The notes below the pieces were generated by a model that made no database searches, was not told the DNA's origin, and worked only from the letters and a program-made list of their open reading frames with translations. The translations under genes were made by a program, and so were the position numbers. 64,000 bases of DNA from positions 1 to 64,000 of the forward strand of contig JANAVG010000007.1 in the NCBI GenBank assembly GCA_024213275.1, written 5' to 3'. Below are positions 18,451-27,627 of the stretch, piece after piece. How positions within the stretch are numbered: position 1 is the stretch's first letter; each line of letters begins with the position of its first letter. The DNA is from Rossellomorea sp. BNER. GTDB lineage: Bacteria > Bacillota > Bacilli > Bacillales > Bacillaceae_B.

Positions 18451-18558
18451 ATGAAAGGACTATTGAAGAAAATAATAAAATACGGACCGATCATATACCC
18501 TATCGTTAGGAAATTTTTAAATAAACGAACACGTTCTAATACCAAACGTCCTCATTAA
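18451..18558 (+). CDS. Small basic ORF, 35 residues
   Basis: A 35-codon ORF (MKGLLKKIIKYGPIIYPIV...) with AGAGGTG 6 bases before the ATG and its own strong terminator just after the stop, so it looks like a complete small transcription unit. The peptide is strongly basic with a hydrophobic, amphipathic N-terminal half, compatible with membrane association. I do not recognise the family with certainty. It lies between the CAP-domain gene and the first nucleoside hydrolase. Confidence 0.6.
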   Translation: MKGLLKKIIKYGPIIYPIVRKFLNKRTRSNTKRPH

Positions 18559-18563
18559 TGACT

Positions 18564-18600
18564 AAAGCCTATTCCAATATTTGGATTTAGGCTTTTTTTA
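18564..18600 (+). terminator. Terminator of the 35-residue gene
   Basis: AAAGCCTA pairs with TTTAGGCTTT around a loop containing a second short pairing (TCCAATATTTGGA), followed by a T run. Confidence 0.85.
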
Positions 18601-18783
18601 TTAGAAGGAGTTATATACCACTTCCCCACTATATTGTAGAAATGGGCTGTCTTAGGAGAGTAGATTTATTACATTATTTGATAAAGTCACATTTCTAGTA
18701 CTACTAAAATTTATTCTTAACTCTAGTGAATTTAAACAAGCATATTCTTGTCTTCTACATATTAAGTGGAAGGAGGTGATTTT

Positions 18784-19716
18784 TTGAAAAAGATGATATT
18801 AATTGCCGATACTGGCATTGATGATGCCATTGCACTTATTTATGCATTGAAAAATCCACAAATCGATCTACTTGCGGTTGTAAGTGGATATGGAAATATT
18901 GATAGAGAAAAGAGTTTGCGAAATGTAGAATATCTATTAGAGTTGGCTAATCGAAAAGACATACCTGTTATTACAGGTGCCACAAGACCATTAAACGGAG
19001 AAGGACCCATTTTCTTTCCGGATATTCATGGAGTAGAAGGGTTTGGTCCCATTCTTCCCCCAATACCTGAAGAACGATTTGCTAGAAGAACGAATTTTAG
19101 TAGGTTGTTTCAAATTATAAAGGACAATCCAAATGAGGTTACGATTGTAAATGTTGGAAGATGTACATCGCTTGCAATTGCTTGGTTATTAAGTCCTGAA
19201 GTAATGATGGATGTGAAAGAAACCTTTATTATGGGAGGGGCTTTTTTAGTACCAGGAAATGTAACAGAAGTAGCTGAAGCAAACTTTTATGGAGATGCCC
19301 AGGCTGCCCATTTTGTGTGCCAGACTTCTCCAAACTTAACTGTTGTTCCATTAAATGTAACGAGAAAAGCATTAATTACCCCAGATCTTGTAGATTTTAT
19401 TAATGCCCGTGCTTCCTCACCAATTGAAAAAATCATTAAGCCGATTCTTGACTTTTACTACGAGGCATACCAACAGCTTGAACCAGGAATTGCAGGTACT
19501 CCTCAACATGATCTCGCTGCAGTTATGGCTGCACTCGACATCCCTGAGCTTTATAGTTATTCCAAACGAGTGGTAAGAGTTCAACAAGGAGAGAGTTTTG
19601 CAAACGGGCTTAGTATTGCAGATTTTCGACCGGGTAGCATGGATTGTTTTGGTATAGGCTGTGATAGAATTGCCACAGAATTAAATGAGAATGTTTTTAC
19701 TTCAAATGAAGAATAA
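18784..19716 (+). CDS. Nucleoside hydrolase (IunH family), copy 1
   Basis: Inosine-uridine-preferring nucleoside hydrolase family, 310 residues; these enzymes cleave the N-glycosidic bond of ribonucleosides. The start is a TTG at 18784 with AAGGAGGTGA ideally spaced; the ATG three codons later is too far away. The calcium-binding N-terminal cluster appears as DTGIDDAIAL, where the family usually has DxDxxxDD, and the C-terminal Asp appears in GTPQHDLAAV. It is convergent with a paralogue of identical length at 19832-20764. Confidence 0.88.
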   Translation: MKKMILIADTGIDDAIALIYALKNPQIDLLAVVSGYGNIDREKSLRNVEYLLELANRKDIPVITGATRPLNGEGPIFFPDIHGVEGFGPILPPIPEERFARRTNFSRLFQIIKDNPNEVTIVNVGRCTSLAIAWLLSPEVMMDVKETFIMGGAFLVPGNVTEVAEANFYGDAQAAHFVCQTSPNLTVVPLNVTRKALITPDLVDFINARASSPIEKIIKPILDFYYEAYQQLEPGIAGTPQHDLAAVMAALDIPELYSYSKRVVRVQQGESFANGLSIADFRPGSMDCFGIGCDRIATELNENVFTSNEE

Positions 19717-19728
19717 GAGTTAAATCAT

Positions 19729-19806
19729 AATGGTTTGGAACCACAATAATAATCTATAAAAATATTTCTCAAAATATATAATTGTAGTGTGGTTCCGGAC
19801 CATTTT
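19729..19806. terminator. Bidirectional stem-loop between nucleoside hydrolases
   Basis: AATGGTTTGGAACCACA (19729) pairs with TGTGGTTCCGGACCATT (to 19804) across a loop of about 40 bases; a T run follows on the plus strand. It separates two convergent genes and can end both transcripts. Confidence 0.65.
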
Positions 19807-19831
19807 TGGATCATCATCTTCTTTGGTTTTT

Positions 19832-20764
19832 CTACAAAGGTGAACTCAATATATTGATAAAGTCATTTATAAACTTAGAGTAATCCAAATCTAAATAAAT
19901 TACTGTCCCTTTTTTAGATTGCTCAGATCCTATACGGAAATCGGCTAGGCTTTGACCTTTCGCAGGTTCTTCTTCGTTTAAAGTCACATCCCGACTTATA
20001 GATCTACCCATTTCAGGGTTCATCATTAATGAGAGAGTCAAAACATCATGAAGTGGTGCACCTTTTATTCCGGGAATGATTTTCTTATAAGCATTGATAT
20101 AATATTCCATGACTTCATCCAATAGTTCGATAAGGGGATTGTTGGAGGCTTTTTGAATTTCCTTAACTACATCCATGGTAACAATTGCATTGTTGGATAC
20201 ATTAAGTGGTACAATAGTTACATTTGTGAGGTTCTGAACAATTATTTGACTTGCAAGAGGGTCTCCATAAAAATTGGCCTCAGCGTAAGGTGTTACGTTT
20301 CCAGGAACTAAAAAGGCACCCCCCATAATATAAAATTCATTAATATTTTTGATGTCGTTACTATTCAGAAGGTAGGCTATCGCTAATGATGTTTTTCTAC
20401 CTACATCCACAATGGTTAAATCGGGATATTTGTGTATAATATCAAAAACTACTGAAATGTTATCAAGGGTACCGGAAAACTCATCTGGAGGTCTTATTGG
20501 ACCAAGCCCCTCAGGACCATGTATCTCAGGGTAGAATGTTGGAAAATCACCTGTCATAGGCCTTGAGGCTCCCCCAATTATTGGTACATCTTCACGATTA
20601 GCTAATTCTAAAAGGTAAGCAACATTGTTTGTAGCATGTTCTTTATCCACGTTTCCATATCCGGTTACGATTCCTACCACATTTATTTCTGGATGAAGTA
20701 AGGCATACATAATAGCAATCGAATCATCTATACCAGGATCGGCAAATAATAAAACATTTTTCAT
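19832..20764 (-). CDS. Nucleoside hydrolase (IunH family), copy 2
   Basis: A 310-residue paralogue of the 18784-19716 gene. I start at 20764 (MKNVLLFADPG...) because GAGGAG lies 7 bases upstream and the length then equals copy 1; the 35-residue upstream extension is unrelated to the family. The metal site is DPGIDDSIAI and the late Asp is in GAPLHDVLTL. The two copies share long blocks (MGGAFLVPGNVT, EANFYGD, VVPLNV with small differences), so they are an old duplication. Substrate specificity is not resolvable. Confidence 0.88.
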   Translation of the reverse strand: MKNVLLFADPGIDDSIAIMYALLHPEINVVGIVTGYGNVDKEHATNNVAYLLELANREDVPIIGGASRPMTGDFPTFYPEIHGPEGLGPIRPPDEFSGTLDNISVVFDIIHKYPDLTIVDVGRKTSLAIAYLLNSNDIKNINEFYIMGGAFLVPGNVTPYAEANFYGDPLASQIIVQNLTNVTIVPLNVSNNAIVTMDVVKEIQKASNNPLIELLDEVMEYYINAYKKIIPGIKGAPLHDVLTLSLMMNPEMGRSISRDVTLNEEEPAKGQSLADFRIGSEQSKKGTVIYLDLDYSKFINDFINILSSPL

Positions 20765-20909
20765 TATCGTTCTCCTCGAGGGCTTTTTGTTTAGCATATG
20801 AGATAAAGGCTTTACAGTTCTATCTGTTAAAAAAATATACATAAACCTTCCTTGAGTGGTGCCAATCAAGAATCTGTAATTGTGAAAAATAGTATATTTA
20901 AAAATTTGT

Positions 20910-22406
20910 TTATGGTCTCATATGAATTTCATAAGAGGCTCTTAACCCTGATTCAACAGCACCCTCCATCCACCCGTGGAAGTTGGAGGTATGCTCTCCT
21001 GCAAAATGAAACCTCCCTTCTGCTGCTTTGATTTTTCCGGATAACTCACTAAATTGATGTGGTCTAAATAGAGTAAAGCACCCCGCTGAAAAAGGGTTAC
21101 GTGTCCAGCTAAAAGAAGTCCCATTCATAAAGTGATCATAGACTTTATTTCCATGAACCTTAGATAGTCCTTGCAGTGCTTCTTGAACTCTATGTGTCGA
21201 AGCGAGTGAATCCCATAATTGTGCATTATCTTCCCAGTTGTAGCTTGCCAACATTACAGCAGGCCCTGCTTTACCAATACCGTGACTTGGATAATGGGCA
21301 AATCGAATGGGAAGGTCTGTCGTTAATTTACCCCCTTTTATTCCTTCCTTTTCCCAAAACCTTTCACTAAATTCAATTCCAACCTTTACAGAGGGAGCAT
21401 AGTGAATTTCGCGAATGGCTCTCCATTTTTCAAAAGAAAAGGTATCATAAGGTTCAATATTTATAAATTGAAGAACTGAAAAAGGTAGTGCAATTAAAAT
21501 ATAATCACTTGAAAATGTATTCTTCTCCCCTTTTTTAGTATCAATTGTATTAACTTCTATGTTATTTCTTTTTTGCAGTATGCGGGTAACCTTTTGATTT
21601 AAGAGAACATTATCTTTTATGGCTTGATAAAATTTGTATGGTAACCGATCACTTCCCCCTTTTATTTGGAAGAATTGGTTATCCCCTAAAAATACTGAAC
21701 CAAGAATGTCTTTTAGGATAGCGACAAAAGCAAATTCGGGAAAGCCCTCAAATCCAAGTAGAGTTTTCACCTTTGTTATAGCATTAGCTGAAAGGTTTTC
21801 TCCAAAGGGATTATAACGGAGTAAATCCCCCATAGAATAGTAATCGAAAGCTTTCCTTAGTTTTATCTTTTGCTCATTTGTACTGTTTTTGTATTGAATA
21901 AGAAAAGGTTGAATGGCTTCTATCAAAATTTCACTAGCGGTTTTTCTTTTCTCAGAAGGCATTAGTGGATATTCTAAAACTTGGGGGTTTTTCGCATATT
22001 CTGAAGCTCTTACTTTAACTCCATTCACGTAAATTAAGTCATTGGGAGAATCATTAATGAATGGTTGTAGGTCTAATTGCCATTTATTAATATAGCTCAT
22101 AGTTAGCTCATGATCTGTTGGAATTCTCATTGCGCCCATATCTAAATAATTTCCATTAGTGAAAGGGGATCGCCTTGTATATACTCGTCCACCAACTCGG
22201 CCATTCCCTTCTAAAATTGTCACATCATGTCCCGCCTTAATTAATTGATACCCTGCAACAAGACCGGCCATTCCTGCACCTACAATGGTCACTTTTTTCG
22301 AAGGCAGTTCATTTAAAGAAAGACCATTTTGAATAATGGATAAATAGTCCTGAGGATATCTTAAATTCTTAATCATTGATTTAAAATGACTGTCTTGAAA
22401 ACTCAA
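20910..22406 (-). CDS. Flavin amine oxidase / L-amino-acid oxidase family
   Basis: A 498-residue FAD-dependent amine oxidase resembling B. subtilis YobN and L-amino-acid oxidases. I choose the TTG at 22406 because AAAGGGGGTG lies 6 bases upstream; the 28-residue extension is atypical. The FAD fold is KVTIVGAGMAGLVAGYQL with ILEGNGRVGGRVYT, and the C-terminal FAD-binding block is RFHFAGEHTS with GWMEGAVESG. No signal peptide is seen after the chosen start. The substrate is not determined. A degenerate GGGACGG-family repeat lies upstream. Confidence 0.87.
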   Translation of the reverse strand: MSFQDSHFKSMIKNLRYPQDYLSIIQNGLSLNELPSKKVTIVGAGMAGLVAGYQLIKAGHDVTILEGNGRVGGRVYTRRSPFTNGNYLDMGAMRIPTDHELTMSYINKWQLDLQPFINDSPNDLIYVNGVKVRASEYAKNPQVLEYPLMPSEKRKTASEILIEAIQPFLIQYKNSTNEQKIKLRKAFDYYSMGDLLRYNPFGENLSANAITKVKTLLGFEGFPEFAFVAILKDILGSVFLGDNQFFQIKGGSDRLPYKFYQAIKDNVLLNQKVTRILQKRNNIEVNTIDTKKGEKNTFSSDYILIALPFSVLQFINIEPYDTFSFEKWRAIREIHYAPSVKVGIEFSERFWEKEGIKGGKLTTDLPIRFAHYPSHGIGKAGPAVMLASYNWEDNAQLWDSLASTHRVQEALQGLSKVHGNKVYDHFMNGTSFSWTRNPFSAGCFTLFRPHQFSELSGKIKAAEGRFHFAGEHTSNFHGWMEGAVESGLRASYEIHMRP

Positions 22407-22520
22407 AAAAACACCCCCTTTGAGATAAATACTATTTCCTGAATTTGGAGATATTCTTAAATAATTTCTTATCATAAAAAATAGTGCCATTCAACTATGA
22501 AACAAAATGACACAAATAAA

Positions 22521-22568
22521 GACGATTCCCGATTGCGTTAACCCTTTAAAGCAACCGAGAACCGTCCC
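22521..22568. repeat. Degenerate GGGACGG-family inverted repeat, copy C
   Basis: GACGATTCCCGATTGCGTTAA on the left and a right arm ending CGAGAACCGTCCC are recognisable, but several pairs are broken and the loop is larger. This is the only decayed copy. The remaining stretch 22569-22844 shows no gene. Confidence 0.7.
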
Positions 22569-22844
22569 TCGTTATATTAATACGTTAAAGTGCAAAAGTT
22601 TTATTCCTCCCTATCTTTTAAATATCCCATAATATAAATCTCTATTCTTTTACTGCGTTTTATAGGAAACCTCTACTTGCTTTATTGAATATATTTAAAT
22701 GGTGAAGGGATTCCAACTGTCATCATAACGGGATTTTATCTCTATTTAGAAAATGCTTGTACCTCTGCCTTCAGATCCTCATCTCTTTACGATTTGATAT
22801 ATTTCGGGTTGTAGCAGCCGAAATTTATCGGACCTTCTTAAATA

Positions 22845-23351
22845 TTATTTCCGCGCTTTGATTATTAAGGTAGTTGGTACTTTATTGGCTTTGTATAAGG
22901 AATAATAGCGGTCAGAATAGTCAAATGCTTCATTTTTGTATTTTTTTGCAATAATCCCTTCTGGAACGTTTTCTCCTTTGAAAGACTCGATCACCCACGG
23001 TTCCTCATTTTGATAGGAGGTTTCAACCACAACTTGATTTTCACAGGTTCTCAAATTTGTAAAAAAAGGATGCTCCCAGCTAAATACGAAACTCCCTCCC
23101 TCTTTTAGGTAGGAATAGATAAGATTTAAGGTTTGTGGCAAATCACTTGTCCAGCCTAATGCAAAGATAGAGTAAACAATATCAAAATAGCCCTTTGGTG
23201 CAACAGTATCTTCTTCCATAGCTGCACAAATTAATTTTGGATTCAAATCATGCAATATAGATTCCGCTGTTTTAATTTGTTCTGTAGACAAATCAATGCC
23301 CCAAAGCTCGCTTGCTCCATTTTCAGCCATGTATTTTAATTTGAAAAACAA
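22845..23351 (-). pseudogene. 5'-truncated SAM-dependent methyltransferase
   Basis: The 168-residue frame begins at the second Rossmann strand of a class I methyltransferase (ENGASELWGIDLSTEQIKTAE) and continues through the DIVYSIFALGW and LKEGGSFVFSWEHPF blocks to the end. The glycine-rich SAM motif I and all preceding sequence are missing. Upstream there is only a stem-loop and the recQ 3' end. There is no ribosome binding site before the TTG or ATG candidates. I read this as a remnant left by a deletion. Confidence 0.75.
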
Positions 23352-23380
23352 ATCCTTTAATTTTTAAAAATTAAAGGATT
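23350..23380 (-). terminator. Palindromic stem-loop downstream of recQ
   Basis: AATCCTTTAATTTTT pairs with AAAAATTAAAGGATT almost perfectly; on the minus strand TGTTTTTC follows. It probably ends the recQ transcript and marks the breakpoint of the truncated methyltransferase. Confidence 0.6.
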
Positions 23381-23435
23381 CATTTTGGTGCTATATTAGA
23401 TGGCATAAAAAGGATTCACTTCTATTCTTTATTAA

Positions 23436-23480
23436 TTCGACAAATCCCGAGTCCTGATGGCATACGTCGAAATTTGTCAG
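23436..23480. repeat. TTCGACAAAT-type repeat at the recQ 3' end
   Basis: TTCGACAAATCCCGAG with an inverted CGAAATTTGTCAG end overlaps the recQ stop codon. A related element with the same ends lies after proS (25781-25826). Confidence 0.5.
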
Positions 23481-25615
23481 TCCAAGCTGTTTTTACATTG
23501 AACGGCTTTGATCATGAAGTATGTTATGTCGTCGGGTAGTGTTTCTTTTATTGGTTTTAGTTTTTCACCACCAACTTCATTAATAGCATTAATAATTTCT
23601 CTTTCAGTTTCTGAAGACACAAATTTCTCCCAGTTTATTCGTTCCCCTTCTTCTCCACAGCGAATTATATGGTTTTCAACCGTAATTCTCGATAGACCTC
23701 TTTTACTAGCAATTTCTTCAAAAGTTAATCCTTCGTTTAACATCTCAAATGTTATCAAATGAGAATTTTCTATTGGGCTACTCTTTGTTTTTTTAGTTTT
23801 TGTTTGTTCCATATCCCCAATAATTCTTTCGCGATCAGGGTTTTTTTCACAGAATGAATTAATTTCATTCAAGAATTGTTGACCATATTTCTCTTTCTTC
23901 AACTGCCCGACCCCTTTTACATTAGAAAAATCTTCAATTGTAACAGGGAGTTTTGCACTCATATCTCGCAGTGTTTCGTCTGAGAATACAACAAATGGTG
24001 GAACATTCTCTTGTTGAGCAATCTCTTTTCGGAGTGAACGTAAATATTGAAACAACTCATCATCCTGTACAAGCTGTTTGGTTTCAATAGTTTCTTTACG
24101 CATTACATTTATTTTCTTTGTTAAAACTTCTTTTCCTTTATTAGAAACAGATAGAGTAGGGTAAGAACCTCCCCCTACAAGAATATATCCTTCTGATATT
24201 AAAAACTCTATAAACTCACTTACCTGTTTTGCAGATTGGTCTTTCATAATTCCATATGTAGACAAACCCTCGAAGCCAAGTTCAGTCATTTTTTTATTTC
24301 TTGATCCTGTAAGGACTTGAGCCACTGCTGTTTTCCCAAATCTTTCTCCCATTCGAATCATACAAGAAAAGACTTTTTGTGCATCTGTTGTTACATCAAT
24401 AGCATTTCTTTCATCTGTACAATTTCCACAACGTCCACAAGGTTCAGATTCAGCTTCACCAAAATACTCTAGGATGTATGCTTGAAGACACCCTTCCGTA
24501 TGGCAGAAATTAATCATCTGTTGCAGCTTTTCTAATTCTTGAATTTGCCTTTCGTGATTGTGTGTCGTTTGCTCAATTAAATATCGTTGAATTCGAATAT
24601 CCATGGGAGAATATAAAACGATACATTCACTTTCCAATCCATCGCGTCCAGCCCTACCTGCTTCTTGATAATAGCTCTCCATATTTTTAGGTAGCTGATG
24701 ATGAATAACATAACGAATGTTGGATTTATCAATTCCCATCCCAAAGGCTGATGTAGCAACCATGACGGAAATTTCATCATTCAGGAAAAGAGTTTGTTCT
24801 TTCTCACGATACTCACCGCTTAACCCAGCATGGTATTTTCCAACATTAATTCCTTTTTTCTTCAATCTCTCGTAAACATTTTCTACTTCCTTACGAGTAG
24901 CTGCGTAAATTATTCCTGCTTCCTTGTTATTCTTTTTTACATAATCTTCTATAAATCCGAGACGGTCTTGTCCTTTAACAACAGAAAAAGATAAATTTTC
25001 CCTCTCAAAGCCCGTAATCACTGTGTGTTCTTCGTTAATTCCTAATGTAGTACAAATGTCTTCTCTAACTTGTGGAGTTGCAGTTGCAGTTAAAGCGACT
25101 AATGTTGGATTATCAGTTAACTGGTGCAGGAGATGATGGATACGTAAATAGCTTGGACGGAAGTCATGCCCCCATTGGGAGATACAATGGGCTTCGTCAA
25201 TGGCAACTAATGGAATCGGAATATCCCTTAGATCATTGATAAAAGATTGTGACTCCAGCCGCTCTGGAGCTACATAAAGAAGTCGATATTCCCCGATTCT
25301 TGCTTCATCCATACGCTGTCTTACTTCCTGAGCACTAATAGAACTATTGATATAAGTTGCAGGGATTCCAGCAGAATTTAACGCGTCGACCTGGTCTTTC
25401 ATGAGTGAGATCAGTGGTGAGATTACAAGTGTAGTTCCCTCTAATAATAATGCTGGTATCTGATAGCATAACGATTTCCCGCCACCTGTCGGCATGATAC
25501 ACCCTGTATGATTTCCTAAAAGAATGTTCGTGATGGTCTCTTCCTGTCCCCAGCGAAAGGAATCGTATCCAAAATATTTCTTTAAGACATCTTGGGCTGT
25601 TTCTAATGTTAACAA
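23477..25615 (-). CDS. recQ: ATP-dependent DNA helicase RecQ
   Basis: 3'-5' DNA helicase of 712 residues with all RecQ parts: Walker A TGGGKS (43-48), DEAH followed by CISQWGHDFRP, the RecQ zinc site C-x-RCGNC with an upstream Cys, a winged-helix RQC region, an HRDC domain (about 515-590, LRSLRKEIAQQENVPPFVVF) and a C-terminal helix-turn-helix-like tail (LTFEEIASKRGLSRITVENH). This is the longer Bacillus form. Translation starts at a TTG with AAGGAG 9 bases upstream. It is a stand-alone gene between proS and the methyltransferase remnant. Confidence 0.95.
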   Translation of the reverse strand: MLTLETAQDVLKKYFGYDSFRWGQEETITNILLGNHTGCIMPTGGGKSLCYQIPALLLEGTTLVISPLISLMKDQVDALNSAGIPATYINSSISAQEVRQRMDEARIGEYRLLYVAPERLESQSFINDLRDIPIPLVAIDEAHCISQWGHDFRPSYLRIHHLLHQLTDNPTLVALTATATPQVREDICTTLGINEEHTVITGFERENLSFSVVKGQDRLGFIEDYVKKNNKEAGIIYAATRKEVENVYERLKKKGINVGKYHAGLSGEYREKEQTLFLNDEISVMVATSAFGMGIDKSNIRYVIHHQLPKNMESYYQEAGRAGRDGLESECIVLYSPMDIRIQRYLIEQTTHNHERQIQELEKLQQMINFCHTEGCLQAYILEYFGEAESEPCGRCGNCTDERNAIDVTTDAQKVFSCMIRMGERFGKTAVAQVLTGSRNKKMTELGFEGLSTYGIMKDQSAKQVSEFIEFLISEGYILVGGGSYPTLSVSNKGKEVLTKKINVMRKETIETKQLVQDDELFQYLRSLRKEIAQQENVPPFVVFSDETLRDMSAKLPVTIEDFSNVKGVGQLKKEKYGQQFLNEINSFCEKNPDRERIIGDMEQTKTKKTKSSPIENSHLITFEMLNEGLTFEEIASKRGLSRITVENHIIRCGEEGERINWEKFVSSETEREIINAINEVGGEKLKPIKETLPDDITYFMIKAVQCKNSLD

Positions 25616-25780
25616 TTACGGTCACTCCTTAGTGAATAGATTGAAAAGTTAAATGTGGTTTTAAGTATAGAAGATGCAAAAGACTTTTGAGGAGGGTAGG
25701 TGAAGGAAAAAAGTTTAAGTACAACATAATTATCATACCAAACCTAACCAACAGTTTAACATGATCACTAAAAAAAATCA

Positions 25781-25826
25781 TTCGACAAACTTCGAGTAGT
25801 GCCAGGCACCGCCCCGAATTTGTCGA
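25781..25826. repeat. TTCGACAAA...GTGCCAGGCAC repeat after proS
   Basis: TTCGACAAACTTCGAG and CCCGAATTTGTCGA form an imperfect inverted repeat around GTGCCAGGCAC, itself palindromic. It ends 7 bases before the proS stop codon. It is related to 23436-23480. Confidence 0.6.
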
Positions 25827-25832
25827 TGAATT

Positions 25833-27263
25833 TTAGTAGGCTTTTGCCCAATAAACCATGTGCTTTGCAGGTTTTGAACAGTAAATGCAAGTAGTCGTTA
25901 ATTGCTGTTGTTCGAATGGAATACAACGGGAAGTTGCCCCTGTTTCTTCTTTTATTTTATCTTCGCAAGCACGTTCCCCACACCACATCGCTTTGATAAA
26001 TCCTGCATGGACTTCAAGGTCACTCTTAAACTGTTCATAGCTAAGCACTTCGCGTGAATTTTCTTGTAGGTGATCTTTAGCTTTGTTAAAAAGGTTTGTT
26101 TGAATGTCATCCAAAAGTTTTTCCAATTCAGTACTCAAGTTTTCTAATTTAACATATATTTTCTCCCCTGTATCACGTCTTACCAATACAACTTGATTTT
26201 TCTCTATATCTTTAGGACCTACCTCTAATCGAAGAGGGATTCCTTTCATTTCATATTCGTTAAATTTCCAACCCGGTTTTTTGTCACTTGCATCGATATC
26301 AACGCGAACCGACCCAGCTAGTTCTTCTTTTAAATCATAAGCAAAATCAAGTACCCCTTCTTTATGCTGGGCGATCGGTACAATCATTACTTGGGTTGGA
26401 GCTGCCTTTGGTGGAATAACCAAGCCTCTATTATCTCCATGAACCATAATCATGGCTCCGATAATACGAGTCGTAAACCCCCATGAAGTTTGCTGTACAT
26501 ATTGAAGATTTCCTTCTCGGTTAGTAAATTGGATGCCAAATGCATTTGCAAAGCCGTCACCTAAATGATGTGATGTCCCCGACTGTAACGCTTTACCATC
26601 ATGCATTAAGCTTTCAATCGTATATGTGTACTTAGCTCCCGCAAATTTTTCTTTGTCTGTTTTTTTGCCTTTCACTACTGGTATCGCCAAAGTATTTTCG
26701 CATAGCTCAGCATAAACATTGATCATTTTAATGGTTTCCTCGTGAGCTTCTACTTCGGTTTCATGACATGTATGCCCTTCCTGCCATAAAAACTCAAGTG
26801 TTCTCAAGAAGGGACGGGTTGTTTTTTCCCATCTTACTACATTCGCCCATTGGTTATATAATTTAGGTAAATCACGATAGGAATGTATGATATGTTTAAA
26901 ATGTTCGCCAAATAATACCTCAGAAGTTGGACGGACACATAACCTCTCTTCAAGTTCTTCTTCCCCACCATGTGTAATCCATGCAACTTCAGGAGCAAAC
27001 CCCTTAATATGATCTTTTTCTTTTTGAAGCAAGCTCTCAGGAATAAACAAAGGCATATAAACATTTTCATGTCCTGTTTTTTTAATTCGATCATCTAGCT
27101 CAGATTTTATATTTTCCCAAAGCGAATACCCATATGGGCGAATAATCATGGAACCCCGTACACTTGAATAATCAATTAATTCAGCTTTTGTTACAACATC
27201 TGTGTACCATTGTGCAAAGTCATCGTCCATCGATGTAATATCTTTCACAAAGTTTTTTCCCAT
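25833..27263 (-). CDS. proS: Prolyl-tRNA synthetase, archaeal/eukaryal-like type 3
   Basis: Class II aminoacyl-tRNA synthetase charging tRNA-Pro. The 476-residue form without an inserted editing domain, with motif 2 in [25 protein letters not shown] and a C-terminal zinc-like region ([20 protein letters not shown] ... [10 protein letters not shown]) ending in a terminal Tyr, is the archaeal/eukaryal-like ProRS present in some Bacillus beside the bacterial type. The ATG at 27263 is preferred over the adjacent GTG because AAGGTGG is then 7 bases away. A T-box leader with a proline-type specifier precedes it. I infer it is an extra, stress-inducible ProRS. Confidence 0.93.
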   Translation of the reverse strand: MGKNFVKDITSMDDDFAQWYTDVVTKAELIDYSSVRGSMIIRPYGYSLWENIKSELDDRIKKTGHENVYMPLFIPESLLQKEKDHIKGFAPEVAWITHGGEEELEERLCVRPTSEVLFGEHFKHIIHSYRDLPKLYNQWANVVRWEKTTRPFLRTLEFLWQEGHTCHETEVEAHEETIKMINVYAELCENTLAIPVVKGKKTDKEKFAGAKYTYTIESLMHDGKALQSGTSHHLGDGFANAFGIQFTNREGNLQYVQQTSWGFTTRIIGAMIMVHGDNRGLVIPPKAAPTQVMIVPIAQHKEGVLDFAYDLKEELAGSVRVDIDASDKKPGWKFNEYEMKGIPLRLEVGPKDIEKNQVVLVRRDTGEKIYVKLENLSTELEKLLDDIQTNLFNKAKDHLQENSREVLSYEQFKSDLEVHAGFIKAMWCGERACEDKIKEETGATSRCIPFEQQQLTTTCIYCSKPAKHMVYWAKAY

Positions 27264-27284
27264 CACTTTCCCACCTTTTTATAA

Positions 27285-27515
27285 AAATAAAAAGCCTTGC
27301 TCTTAAAAAGGGACCAAAAATTTGGCGGTACCACCCTTCTTCAAAGCAATGCTTAACACTCATCTCATGATAACGGTATGACTCCGCACTATTTTTAATG
27401 ATTTGATAGTGAACTCAGTAGGCAGGTTCAATAGTGTTGTTAATAGGAACCTTTCAGCAAAATGGATCCCTCTCTAAAAAAACAACCATCTATTTACTAT
27501 TCCTCATCAACGTTT
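27285..27515 (-). ncRNA. T-box riboswitch of proS
   Basis: On the minus strand the T-box antiterminator AGGGTGGTACCGCC (27337-27324) is followed by a terminator that pairs AGCATTGCTTTGAAG... with ...AAGAGCAAGGCT and ends in a T run. Stem I landmarks are visible, including GAGAGGGA and CTGAAAG, and the specifier region GAACCTGCC contains CCT (27426-27424), a proline codon. Uncharged tRNA-Pro should therefore open proS expression. Confidence 0.9.
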
Positions 27516-27529
27516 CAATCTTTTTGAAA

Positions 27530-27558
27530 ATTATATAAATAAACCCATCTCTTGTCAA
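27530..27558 (-). promoter_or_regulatory. Promoter of the proS T-box transcript
   Basis: TTGACA (27558-27553) and TATAAT (27535-27530) are exact consensus hexamers 17 bases apart on the minus strand. Confidence 0.9.
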
Positions 27559-27627
27559 GATTTATATTAATAACCTCACATGAAACGATTGTCAATTACT
27601 TATACTAACCCGAGGAGGTTGGATGTT

